Positions 45,246 to 57,203 of a stretch of DNA of 64,000 nucleotides are shown here, piece after piece. Source of the stretch: Papaver somniferum. Lineage: Eukaryota; Streptophyta; Magnoliopsida; Ranunculales; Papaveraceae. Location of the stretch: positions 1,674,001 through 1,738,000 of the forward strand of contig NW_020621936.1 in the NCBI RefSeq assembly GCF_003573695.1. Reading direction: 5' to 3'. A program made the translations under genes and the position numbers. The notes beneath the pieces are model-generated. The model worked only from the letters and a program-made list of their open reading frames with translations, did not search any database and was not told the DNA's origin. The first letter of the stretch is position 1. Each line of letters starts with the position of its first letter.

Positions 45246-47894
45246 GTGGCAAAACTCTTACATCATATGGATAAACAAATTACAAAAATTCATTACACAT
45301 ACGCTTGATTCCCGAATTCAACAACACAATAACTTGTATACATTCAATCCTTAAATGTCGCTGTTGACATTCTAATAACAAAGCTAATACTCCCCCTAAA
45401 GGTAAGATAGGTAGATTTTATCAATCCACACGTCTTTGTTATTTCCTTTGTAGTCCATATAACTACAAGTATATGATATGTTACTCCCCCTTAGTCAATG
45501 CTTTCACTTTTTCGTTAGATAAACGTTTAAGCACCAATGTCCTTTCCCTTAGTGATACCAATCAATATAAATCAATACCAGTATCACTTGTTTACTCCAT
45601 ATATTTCTCCCCCTTTTTGTCACAGAATGACAAAGAAACAAAAAAATAAAGAACAAACCGAAAGGATCTTACAAATCTCAAAATAGACTTGCAAACCTAG
45701 AGTTAAGCACGAGGGTTCCACATACCATTTTTGATACTACAAAGTAATTTGTTTTGATATGTTACCAAGGAAACAATTGCCAGAAGCAATTTTCCCTAAT
45801 AGTTTAGCAAACCAAAAATCAACTAAGCACCTTAGTTCCTTTGCTAAACCGATTGTACAAATACAATCGCTTGTTCGATAAACCAAAATAAAGATAACTC
45901 TATTTTTTTTCATCAGGTTCTAATTATCCATATAACTTAGACCTTTAACTTTTAAACAAGACAAGTACTAGGTTAGTTAACTAGCAATTCTTGTTAAGGC
46001 ATTCGATTAGACTTGAATAACCGAAACTTGCACTTTGATAAGTCTAATTAAGATCAGAATTAACTTAGTTTCTCTTATCCGGAATCGAATTGGATTAAAC
46101 AATTCATCCCGTAAACCTTTTCTTTCGTTAAGCCATAAAAAATTCATACAAACCAAATAAATCAACTTGCATAATTATTCACCTCAACCGGAAGCAATTG
46201 AAACAACATAGACATTAAACACCACAATTGCACCGAAGTTTTGTAAGCCTAAACAATTGATACCACATAATAAAGCAAGATAACAATAGTTTTGCTTAAC
46301 CGGAACCAATTGAATCACACACACATCCATACACAAATAATGTAATAAAACATCAATTGTACCGAAATTTTGTCAAACAAAAGCAATAATACAGTATATG
46401 AAATAAAATCAGGCTTTTCTTATACAGGAAAACAATTAACTAACAAGATTGTTACCTCAAATTTCGCATCCACTTCTCCAATATGTTTGCATCTTCTTCG
46501 AGGGAGAATTGATATCGAAATATCATTATGTTGTCATCCTTATGCAAAACAAAAGAATAACAACAACCAACCTTTACCAGAGAAAGGTTGAAAACCGGTT
46601 TTTAACTATTGCAAGCAAAAGTTGAAAGCCCCGAAACACACATATGCTTTTATGCTAAACCAAAACCGATTCAACATATTGTGACTTTTTTTCTATCAGA
46701 ACCCCTCATGATCCTTTGATAAAGCCTACCAACATGGGCTAGAACTTAATCCTGCTAAATCAAAAAGTCACCCAAACCATAAGGGTTCACAATATATGAG
46801 ATCGAATATTAAGGTTATGAAAACCGAAAACATACATCTCATAAATCAATTTGCAATACACTATAAGTATTCAACATAAAATAAAGTATTGCAATTACCT
46901 CAATCTTGTAGGGAATTGAATTGTGAAACCAACGCAGAAAAAATGAGGTCATTCCGAGTTCGGACGAAGAAGTTATAGGCAAAACAGTTTTACACTCCTT
47001 CGTATTGCACCTCTCACTAGGATCGGTACCCACGTATTGCACCTCTCACTAGGATCGGTACCCTTGTGTTTCTAGTGAAGGATCACAATACTAAAATGTT
47101 TTTGGCATAACTTTTGCATACGAAATCCGAATTCAGTGATTTTTGGCTCGTTTTAACCATAAAAGCAAGAGCTACACATATATGATCAGTATATATCAAC
47201 ATCATCAACTAAAAATTACCGTTTCTATCAAAAGCTCAAAAATAGATAGATAAGGTATGAGTATATAAAATAAATCTCCCTAAAGATGTTAATTAATCAT
47301 AAAATAATCGAGAGATCACGTGCTCAGTTTTTCATGTGCTTCCTCACCTTTAAAAAAAATGAGCATTAAGGTGAGCATGCACATTATAACACAACTAGGT
47401 TGTGTTAAGTTGAGCCTTGTCTTGTTCGTCACGAGTGACTATGACAGACTCATCATTCTTGACCTCTTGCTTGGTTTGTTTTCTCTTGTTCCATCTCTTG
47501 TTTTTCCTTTTTGACTTGTGATGAAGAGTGTCATATCACAACGTTCACTAGTACAAGAGATTTCAGACATGATGTCTTTCTTTAGTCTTTCAAGAATACT
47601 CTTTTAATTATTGTCACCAACAATTAACAACTGAGATTCATTCTTGTGACTAACTTTTGGTCCCTTCTTGGCTATGAAGGACTTCGGGACCCATTTAGAG
47701 TTGGGTTTCGCAGGAGCAGCTTTCTCCTTCATACCATTAGGATCATTGTCCTTTTGAATATTTTGCGAAACACTCTTTCTCCAATTTGGAACATCAGATC
47801 TTGTTTTTGCATTTAAAAAATCATCACTCTTCCTATAATTGGGTCTTTTATGAAACGACCTTGTCGAGTGATATGCAAAATTTGAACTATCATT
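45246..47894. other. Long non-coding 3' interior of E1
   Basis: 2.6 kb, AT-rich, no protein-like frame on either strand. Contains a 32-bp direct duplication (about 47000-47062) and phrases shared with the LTR. In a full Sirevirus pol would fill the space between gag and here. Confidence 0.5.
47000..47062. repeat. 32-bp direct duplication in E1
   Basis: CGTATTGCACCTCTCACTAG plus GATCGGTACCC, twice in tandem. The unit matches the motif scattered in the LTR (GTTGCACCTCTTACTAGGAT then CGGTTCCCC), so a piece of LTR-like repeat sits in the interior. Confidence 0.75.
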
Positions 47895-48143
47895 TTAATA
47901 ATTCTTTTTCCTAAACTTAGGACAATACTGATCTGAGTTCCTTAGAGGAGAAATCTTGGACAATTCGTTTGATACAAAAGAAAGTGTGTCTTTTAACTTA
48001 CGAATATTGCATCCCCATTCCACATGCCCTTTATTACCACAATAACTACAATGCTTAGTAACATACGAAGTGTGAGTTTTAATGTTACCTTTTTGTAGAT
48101 CCTCTTGTATTGGAACTCGATGATTTTTCTTCTTCCTTCTCTT

Positions 48144-48174
<31 letters not shown>

Positions 48175-49144
48175 TCTTTGTTCATCTTTGTTGCTTTCTT
48201 GACATTAGCAGAAGTGCTCTCTTTAATTGTCGTTCTCGAAGAGTATGGTTGAACATGATTCTTAGGCTTATCTGGTTTTACATCTTTACGAGCATATTTT
48301 ACTTCAGTGGAAGCCTCTGGTTTAGAAGAATTCGTAGCTTTAATAAATTTTACCTCTTTGCTAATACTTGAAGCATTTATTCCCTTATAGCCCAATCCTC
48401 GTGTATCACGATGATTTCTACTTGCTTCTAACATTGAGGTTAAATTCTTTGAGCTAACGTTGAACTTTTTAAGGTCCAAATTTTCTTGTTTTAACGTCTT
48501 GATTCTATCAAGAGCACTAGCTAGATCAACCTCAAGACATATTTCTCGTGAGAGGTATTCTCCTGCTTTCTCTTCAAAGTTCTTTTGTTGAGAGTTAATT
48601 CTTGCATCAGATTCAACAAGTTTCTCTTCCAACAAACGTACTTTTTCAAGAGCCACATTACGATCTTTCTCAGCTTGAGAAAGACTAGCACATACTTTGT
48701 CATTAAGACTCTGTATTTGTTGTGAGAATTTTCTTTCAGCAAGTTATGTACTTCATCGAGATTTCCATACTTTAAAGTTAAATCTCGTTCTCTTTCAAGT
48801 GCTGAAAGAAGTTAATTAGAACAAGTAATAAATTGTTTGCTCAATTCCTTTAGTTCAGAAGTTTTTACACTTGATATTTCATCAGAAATCTCAAGCATAG
48901 AACTCAAAAAATTCTCGTCATCAAAAAGAGATTTTTCAGAATCCGAATCATTGATTACAAATACATGGCTTAACTTAATCTCCTCTAGAGAACCTTCAGA
49001 CTTATTCTAAGAAGAGCAAGTAGAACTTGATGAAGAAGCCCCTTTTAAACATTTCTTAAAATCAAAACTTCCAATGTCTTGTGATACGTTAACTAATTCT
49101 TTCTTTAATAGTTTTCGCTCTCGCTTAACTCTACTTTGACTCAT
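47895..49144 (-). pseudogene. Gag of E1, coiled-coil type with CCHC knuckle, broken
   Basis: Starts at ATG 49144 (MSQSRVKRERKLLKKELVN), 50 bases past the primer site. Stops near 49018 and 48815 and a frameshift near 48735; the last 253 codons (48656-47895) are open. They code a coiled coil (ALEKVRLLEEKLVESDARIN), a basic region with an uninterrupted Lys run from a CTT microsatellite, and the knuckle CSYCGNKGHVEWGC (C-x2-C-x4-H-x4-C). The usual Copia gag N-terminus (DGxNYxxWK and the UBN2 region, still visible in D1) is missing. Long coiled-coil gags are typical of Sireviruses. No pol frame follows. Confidence 0.8.
48128..48175 (-). repeat. CTT/AAG microsatellite coding a poly-Lys run
   Basis: About ten or more CTT units in plus-strand view, with small interruptions. 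In the gag frame it reads as a run of Lys with two Arg. Confidence 0.85.
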
Positions 49145-49194
49145 GTATTATAGGTTGAATCGCATCAAACACAGATTGTTAGATCTTTTCATGT

Positions 49195-49214
49195 TTGCCT
49201 GCTCTGAAACCAAT
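49195..49214 (-). other. Primer-binding site of E1
   Basis: Minus strand ATTGGTTTCAGAGCAGGCAA directly after the LTR; initiator-tRNA-Met type with one change (TGGTTTCAGAGC). Confidence 0.75.
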
Positions 49215-52040
49215 TGAAAAGACGAGGGTACCCAAATATACCTCAATCTAAAACTTTTCCACCTATAAGTCCTTTCTCCGAAAGTGATTGTATATGGACT
49301 GAGTCGAGATAATACAACAAATCGGTTCACAGTTCGTGTGATCGTCTATGAATACGAGATCGAGACAATACAACAACGAAGTATATTTACTTGATAAAAG
49401 TTTCAGACTTAACCAAACACAATAGGATTGTTTATCAAGTAAATATGAATTAACGTTTGTGTAATTTACTTTAAATGATAATAACAACAATTATAATTGA
49501 GGAAAATAAAAGTAAATGACACAGCAAGATTTTGTTAACGAGGAAACCGCAAATGCAGAAAAACCCCGGGACCTTGTCCAGAATTGAATACTCTCAGGAT
49601 TAAGCCGCTATAAAAAATCAAACCAACTTCATATAGTTGAGACCAAGCAACTAAACCTATAGTTCACCTAGTTCTGTTTGTATTCCCACGCCTCCGACCT
49701 GTAATAAGTCACGTACTTGGAACAATTCCTTTGGTTCGTATTCCAAAAAGTAAAGGAACAACAAATCTGTTTGGTATCAACTCTTTCAACCAAGTGATAT
49801 GAGTTCGACAAAGGATCTTCTGTTTATCTCAATAAACTCCTTCGTCAGGTTCTAAGATCTATCTTATTTATCAACTACCGAAGTAATTTTTAAGATTTTG
49901 CAATCAATACTTTTAATCACAAAGAATTGTATTGATGCCGATTTACACAACTAATCAATCTAATCTACCACAAGGATAAACCGATTATAGTTGGATCCTC
50001 TTTTACCGACACAAGTATTGTGCACACCAAAGATTATGAATCCCAAATCAAAAATCTTCAAAGTTTTCTTTGTCTTCAAATCTTCTTAGATCTTCAATAA
50101 ACACATGCACACAATCAACTTGAATCTCTTGTGATCAATCACGCACAAAACAAAGTCTGTTTACAGTGGATTATCACAAGATGTCTTTAGATCTACGAAC
50201 AGTCTAAAGATACCCGTCGAAACTTCGATCTAGTTTGAGTGAATCTTATGTCAGAAGAGAAGATTCTCAAGCATAAAAAAACTAGGTGCAATCAAAGTTC
50301 AACCACCATTAGTCAATCAAATCAATCGAAAACAAAAGATAAACCGCAATTATCTAGTTTCCCACCAACGGTACTAATAGAGCTTCTCAATCCCAAAGAA
50401 GACTTTAAACTGAGCGGCCGTAAGAGATTTCGCCTAATTAGGTTACTCTCCTCTCCGAATAGGCGGCTTCACCAGTAGCAGCACAACTGAGATAGTTCTT
50501 GTTGTACGAGGATTAGTTTGCTCGAAATGCAAACTTTCATATTTATAGACCAAGGAAGTTTGGACACCAAGGAATTTTCAAAACCGAAAATATTCTCAAA
50601 GATATGCAATATATTCCAGATTCGGTTTCCATAATTCCTGGAAATGATTTGTCCAAAATAGTGACCTAAAATCTCTTGGAAAATCTCCAACTAGTAACTG
50701 CACATTACTAATTTCCATTTTCCTAAAATAAAATTAAAAATCTTAAATAAAAGATTCTCAATTTATTTTATTCGATTTGGGATTTTATTCCTTTAGCTAT
50801 TAAGGAATAACTTTGAACAATTAAAGATAAGTGTTACTGCACATGTTCAAAGTATGTCGACATCCTTACTTTGTAAGTCCTATTTCATACTTACAATCTT
50901 GAAACCGATTTGCCACACTTCCAAAAAAGTTTAGAATTGGTTCATCTGACTTTTAAGAACTACGTGATTGATCAAGAACACTCAATCACAAATCATGGGT
51001 TTAACGGTTCTACCAAAACAAGTTTCGATTCTACCTCCATGTGAGTACTGTGCATAGTCACACTAGCTTTCCAAAATTCGGTTGACTAGGTACTAGGATC
51101 GGTTCCCCACATGTATATGATATCTAACTTGTAGTTGCTGCACATGTCCATAAGATCGGTTCCCCTTGCCTAAAAATGTGTTGCACATGTCCATAGAATC
51201 GGTTCCCCTTTCTGCTAAAAACTTGATGCACCTCATACAAGGATCGATTCCCATTTGTGATAGGTTGCACCTCTTACTAGGATCGGTTCCCCTTTACCCA
51301 GAGTAGGTCATACCAATAACACAAAATCGATCATACCATCTCAGGTGATTACTTAAGATCGGTTTCACTAGTAAAAGTCATACCAATACAAAAGTCAGGC
51401 CTTTGTGAATAGTTTTACCAAGAACATAAACAAGTCATGAGCGGTTATACTAATCACACATATTGGTAGTTCAAAAGATATGCAATGAATAACAATACCA
51501 ATAATGCATGGCGATTTCTCTTTCGATTCACAAAACAAGTTCATGAATTACTTCCTTAAAACGAATGTAAAACATCGTTTCCTAAGATGAAATCTTAACC
51601 TCATACCCATACATAATCACAATAGCATTCAAACGATTATGCTGATGTCTTATCTATAAAGTTTAATGGTTAAGCAATAAACCTCGTATTGTATTCCTTA
51701 ATACTATGTCTAACTAGAGTATAATCATTCATGTTTCGCAGTTTTGTTTTCAATATCCACGCCTTGAAAGATACGTTTAGGGAATGAAACAGTTCAAGTC
51801 AAATATCACTAACCTCAAGTGGAAGGATGATGTTGTCGTTTTAGCTCCTTACTTCTTCACTTCTTCAAGTCTTCGCAATACTTGTAATGTCTCATATCCT
51901 AATACTTTCAAGCTAACCTATACGAAGTTGACTGTAGTACATAATCAAGCGACTCTTAAATGAGTTTTGGCTCACTAAAATATGACAACCAAACTTGACA
52001 TACCAACGCTTGGTGGGTTCAACCGAGCTATGCTCTAACA
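49215..52040 (-). repeat. Element E1 5' LTR
   Basis: 2,826 bp, collinear with 42400-45223. TATA box on the minus strand near 50541-50548 (TCTATAAATATG). The 3' LTR has CCAAG and a changed box at the same place. Confidence 0.9.
50539..50550 (-). promoter_or_regulatory. TATA box of the family E 5' LTR
   Basis: Minus strand GTCTATAAATATGAAAG. The 3' LTR of E1 has GTATAGAAATACG at the same place and the solo LTR at 33019 has GTCTAAAAATATTG, so this copy is the best kept. Confidence 0.6.
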
Positions 52041-52045
52041 ATTAT

Positions 52046-53637
52046 CTTTATGAAACTAGAACAAAGAACAAATGTAATTCTTATAGAAAAATATTAAAAT
52101 CCTCTTGTAAACATCATATGGCTTCATTTAGACCTAGTAAAGAGTTATTCTAGTACAAGAAAAAAAAACTAACATAAGAAAAAGATTAAAAAAAATAAAA
52201 TAATAACTACTACTCGAAAGGAAACCCCCAGAATTCCCAATTCTTCTTGGCCAAACTCCCTTAGATAGCTAACCCTCTCTTTTTCCTCCCTTTTTATTCT
52301 TTCAATCACAATAAATTAAAGAATAATTCTGAGATATGAAAATATACGATACCCTCTCCTTTATGGAAAGCTAATTATATTTTTGGCTTATGTTGCCTTG
52401 TGTTCATAAATGAAATAAAATCCTTTCATTAAACACGTCCATGCATATCTTTATGGAAAGCTAATTATATTTTTTCCGGATCTGAATCTTTCATGTGATT
52501 AGTTACCACACTTGCGTTTTAATAAATTTGGGCCATTAAATCCAAAACGACATTAGCCCATTAGACTACTTATGGCTTTTGCGCACCATAATGGGCTTGA
52601 CCCACTAACACGTACTGCATGAATTATATGTCAAATATTTGGGTGACCACGTTCGTTCATCGGGATCTTGAATTTGTTGATTTTTTCTCATTTGTGGGCG
52701 AAGTCCGGGTTTTAGTTAAGTTCTACAAAACTAAATAAAATCACTAAATATGTACAAAATAAATAACTAAATAAATGTAAATTAAGATGTAAAAATGACG
52801 TGTTTACACACTCATCAGTTCACGGACTTCTTAGTCTAGACATATTAATTGTGGAAGAGAAAAGAAAAACTTTATATACATATTGCTCATGAATCTTTAA
52901 TTTAGATCTACTTGTAATTATATTAGGTTTTTCCTCCGAACGAAAAAGTTGGTGGTATACTTGATACCCTCTCCTTTTCGGTTTTATCTTTATAATAGGA
53001 ATAACACAAGTAGTACGTAATCAATCTAAGATAGTTTAAGTCCTTATTAATTGAGATAAAAAACAAGACTCATTCTTGCTGAATTCGTATCTTGAAAGAT
53101 AGATCGCAAGTTTCATACTTGTTAGAACTCGGATCTTATTGAACCGGATACGACTAGATTGATCTTGTATATCGATTTGTGATATTGTCCAACAACTATT
53201 CTACACAATAAGGTTCATGGAAATTTAAGTCTAGACATGTTGATCATAGAAAAGAAAAAGAATTTTTTTTGATACATATTGTTTAAGGGTCTTTGACTTA
53301 GACCAACTTGCAACTGTATTGAGTTTTATCCATATACGTTGTCGAACAAAAAAAGTTGGTCGCGCACTTGGTACCCTCTTCTTTTCAGGGACCTAGTCTT
53401 GTCTTGAACACTCTTAAAATTAATCTGATATACAAATTAACTACCTCAACTTCGTATAGTTGATCCAAGCAAACTACTCCTAGTTACTAAGTTTCATCGG
53501 CATCCCTGCGCCTACAACCAATCTGGTCTACGCATGTGAATCCCAAGATAAAAAATCCACTATCTCAAGATACTTCACCTATTGTGAAGACTTCATCAAC
53601 TCAACTGCTTTGGATCATAATACGAAACATTAAAGGA
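52046..53637. other. Repeat-derived DNA, no gene
   Basis: Contains a 25-bp direct repeat (TTTATGGAAAGCTAATTATA at about 52361 and 52449). A longer diverged duplication covers about 52825-52990 and 53230-53398, both leading to GGTACCCTCT/GATACCCTCT and CTTTTC, which resembles the E LTR end. 53398-53637 resembles a reversed, diverged E-type LTR (GGGACC..., then TTCGTATAGTTGA). Probably fragments of older LTRs. Confidence 0.45.
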
Positions 53638-53642
53638 CTAAC

Positions 53643-54564
53643 TGTTAGAGCATAGCTCGGTTGAACCCACCAGGCGTTGGTATGTCAAGTTTGGTTGTCA
53701 TATTTTAGTATTAAAACTCATCTAAGAGTCGCTTGATTATTTACTAGAGTCAACTTCGTTTAGGTTAGAATAGAAAGTCTAGGAATGTTGAGACATACAA
53801 GTATTATTATGAAGACCTAAAGAATGTGAAGAATTAACGACTGCAATGAAGACATCATCCTTCCTCTTGAGGTTAATAATATTGACTTGGTCTTGTTTCC
53901 ATTCCTAACGTATCTTTCAAGTCGTATTATATTGAAAACATAACATGCGAAGTTATATTTATAATACTCTAGTGATTAGACTTGGTCATGTTATTATGAT
54001 CAAAGTATCAAGGAAATATATTACGAAGTATAACGCTTATCTTTTGAGCTTCGTAAATACGACATCGACATAATATATATATTAAGTTACTTGATTATGT
54101 ATAGGATATATGTGTGATTTCATCCTAGAAACTATGAATTATCATATTAGTTTAAGGAAGTAGATGTATGAACTTGATTCATAATCGAAAGGGAAACCAT
54201 GGGAGTGTTGGTCCGGTTCTTCATTGAATATATTTGGATGACCAATACAAGATGACAAGGTAGAACCTATCTTAACTTATGTTGATAATTGAGGTATAAC
54301 CGGCCACAACCTATAATGTGTAGAATATGGTAATCAGTCACTTGATATTGATCCTATAGTGTTTCGATTTAATATATACTTTTTTATCAAGTGAACACTT
54401 TGTTGTTGTATCGTCTCGATTTCATATTCATAGATGATCACACAAAGTGAATACCATAGTTGTCATATTGTCTCGACTTTGTACGTAGATGATCACACTT
54501 GGTATATGACTTATAGGTTGATATTTAAAAGATTATGGTCTATTTGGGTACCCTCGTATTTTCA
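53643..54564 (+). mobile_element. Internally deleted solo LTR of family E with target duplication
   Basis: 922 bp, TGTTAGAGCATAGCTCGG...CCTCGTATTTTCA, flanked by CTAAC at 53638-53642 and 54565-54569. About two thirds of the usual 2.8-kb LTR is missing from the middle, including the conserved GGTCCCGGGG core, yet both ends and the target duplication are intact. Confidence 0.9.
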
Positions 54565-54621
54565 CTAACCTGTTTCAGTAACCTCTGTATCAATCTCCTT
54601 TGGTCAAGAAGTTAATCATAG

Positions 54622-57182
54622 TGAAAAAGCGGAGGTACAACAACCACACCCAATATTTCGTTTAGGCAATCTGTATGGACTAACTCCAATATAATTCCAA
54701 GAGAATCAACTAAACAGTCAATCTCAATCAAGGAAAATATATCCAAGAGTTATATCTCAGTTTCTCAATATAATCTGCAATCGAACAGATAGAAATCCGT
54801 GAGCCTGAGTATTATGAGAAACAGCTTGAACGATACCAAAGACCAATGTTCAAGTGTCAATCAATTTCAATCAACAACCAAAGGTTGGATTTACCAATTG
54901 ATTTAACTATGCACAACCTGTGATATTTCAATTATATTGAAAATATAGTGCGAAAAAGAAATAACACAGACACCAGAAGTTTTGTTAATGAGGAAACCGC
55001 AAATGTAGAAAAACCCCGGGACCTAGTCCAGATTTGAACATCATATTGTATTAAGTCGCTACAGAATCTATCCTACTACAAGTTAACTTCGGATTGGAAT
55101 GTAGTTGAGCCCTAACCAATCTCACACTGATTAAGGTACAGTCGCGTTCCTTACGCCTCTGAATCCCAGCAAGACTCTACGCACTTGATTCCCTTAGCTG
55201 ATCTCACCCACAACTAAGAGTTGCTACGACCCAAAGTCGAAGACTTGATAAACAAATCTGTCTCCTACACAAAAGTCTATTGAGATAGATAAAAATGTCT
55301 CCCACATAAATACCTACGAATTTTTTGTTCCGTCTTTTGATAAATCGTGGTGAACAAGAACCAATAGATATACCAGACTTATATTCCCGAAGAATGGCCT
55401 AGAAATATCAATCACTTCACAATAACTTAACTATATGGTAGTAGAAAAAATTATTGTGGAATCACAAAGAATGATACAAAGAGATTTGTGACTACTTATT
55501 ATATCTTACATATTGGAGATAAATCTCGAGCAAATCTTAAAGAAGATAGTACTCAATACGATAAAACAAAGTAAGATCAGAACATGCAACTACAAAGAAA
55601 ATAGTTGGGTCTCGCTTCAAAATCCCAATGAAGTCTTCAAGTCGTTAACCTATAATGGTTTAGGAAAAACCTAGGTTAAAGGTGAATCGACTCTAGTCGT
55701 AACTAGTATCACACAGGAGGTGTGGGGATTAGGTTTCCCAGTTGCTAGACTTCTCCCTTATATAGTATTCAAATCAGTATTTGATAAGTTTGGAACAAAG
55801 CAATCAATATTCACCGTTAGATGAAACCTGATTCAAGATTCAAGCTAATATATTTCCACCGTTAGATGATCTTTATCTTGTTACACACAAATGAAATTTA
55901 CCTTCATTTAGATATGGGTAACCGTACCTAAACATGTATATTGAGTTGGCTCAATAACAGTTAACCGAAGTTAGAAATATGAACACTTTTCTCTTAACTT
56001 TGTTCAGCTTAACACTTCTAGATCAATTGATAATCAAATGAATCTAATTGTGTTACTCATAGAGTTGTTCAATTGTTTATATTCTCATAGAAGTATACAA
56101 GACACAATTGGAGAAAAATTGGGTTGATTCAAAAGAATCAGTTCATGAACATTTTAGACACGGTTTGCAAAGATCGCATTCCTTAATTTCCAAAGATTGC
56201 ATTCCTTAATTTGTTCATGAGTATGAAATCATACTTAACCGATTTTAGAACATGAACCAATTAAGTTAGCAAATGGGTACGCAAACTTAAGTTCCGGACA
56301 TTGGTCACAAGCCGACAGTTTGCAAACGGGTACGCAAACTTTAGCTCCGGACTGAACTCAGTTGAAACCGTTTGCGAACGGGTATGCAAACTTGGTTCCC
56401 GGACTTCAACAGTTAAATCAGTTTGCGAACGGGTATGCAAACTTAAGTGCCCTGACTTAAATAGTTGAATAAGTTTGCGAACATGTATGCAAATTCCAGT
56501 CCTGAATTCCGTCAAAACAGTTCGTACACTAAGTGCACAAATCGTAATGTATCCAGACATGGGTTTTTATCTCTTAACTTCAACTTCAATCATTGAAACA
56601 TTCTTAGAAGACGACATTAGCTGTCTCACACAAACTATTAGCTTATAAGCAATTTTCAAGTGATCGAATGATCAATACGAAACATTCTGAGCCTATATCA
56701 AATGACTGTCTCACATAAATCATGTAAGATGTTACCAGGTGATTTTCACATGATCATCTTTTGACTTTCGCCAAGAATAATGATGAACGTGGTTAAACCA
56801 AAACGCTTTCTAACACATATTTCGAGAATGATATAAACGAGTTAAACTCAGCTCGAGATATCAAATGTGTATAAAGTAAAGTCTATATAGATATACGACT
56901 TTTGTCTCAATATGAGATAAAATAAAATATACTTCTGAGTGATAGATGAGTTCAAGTCTCCATATACCTTTTGTTGATGAAGTTTCACAAGCTCCCCTTA
57001 GTAGTTCTTCGTCTCCAATCGATGAAGGTCGTGAAGTCTAAAGCTCAACTACACATTCTATCGTAATCCGAGACATATCTATAAGTAGACTAGAGATCAA
57101 TACTTATAGTTTTGACAACTAAACTTGACAAACAAGCTTGAGATAGCAACGCTTGCGAGCTCAACCGATCAGTGCTCTAACA
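54622..57182 (-). repeat. Element D1 3' LTR
   Basis: 2,561 bp, plus-strand ends TGAAAAAGCGGAGGTA and GTGCTCTAACA. Palindromic units at about 56260-56540, for example GTTTGCGAACGGGTATGC plus AAAC. Confidence 0.88.
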
Positions 57183-57203
57183 ATCTCCCCCTTTGTCAAT
57201 TTT
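57183..57203 (-). other. Polypurine tract of D1, and a second tract upstream
   Basis: Minus strand TTGACAAAGGGGGAGAT before TGTTAGAGC. A second, ACAAAAAGGGGGATAATTAT, is at about 57588-57607, some 410 bp inside, as in the other D copies and in E1. Confidence 0.75.

Larger units (their letters stand above)
42400..52040 (-). mobile_element. Element E1: gag-only Sirevirus-type Copia retrotransposon
   Basis: 9,641 bp, bounded by ATTAT at 42395-42399 and 52041-52045. LTRs 42400-45223 and 49215-52040 differ by a few percent by eye. The primer site is at 49195-49214 and the polypurine tract at 45224-45245, so it reads right to left. The 4.0-kb interior holds a broken gag and no protease, integrase or reverse transcriptase. 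Large coiled-coil gag, CCHC knuckle and a second polypurine tract fit the Sirevirus group (known); it is non-autonomous. Confidence 0.92.

Noticed and set aside
50239..50478. Repeated 79-residue frames at 34564, 43425 and 50239
   Set aside because: All fall at the same place in the family E LTR, just upstream of the TATA box on the opposite strand or in antisense; conserved only because the LTR is repeated.
53398..53637. Possible start of another host gene
   Set aside because: Matches by eye a reversed, diverged E-type LTR (GGGACC core side, TTCGTATAGTTGA).
56261..56560. 99-residue minus frame with repeated HTRSQT/HVRK words
   Set aside because: Translation of the palindromic unit array of the D LTR.
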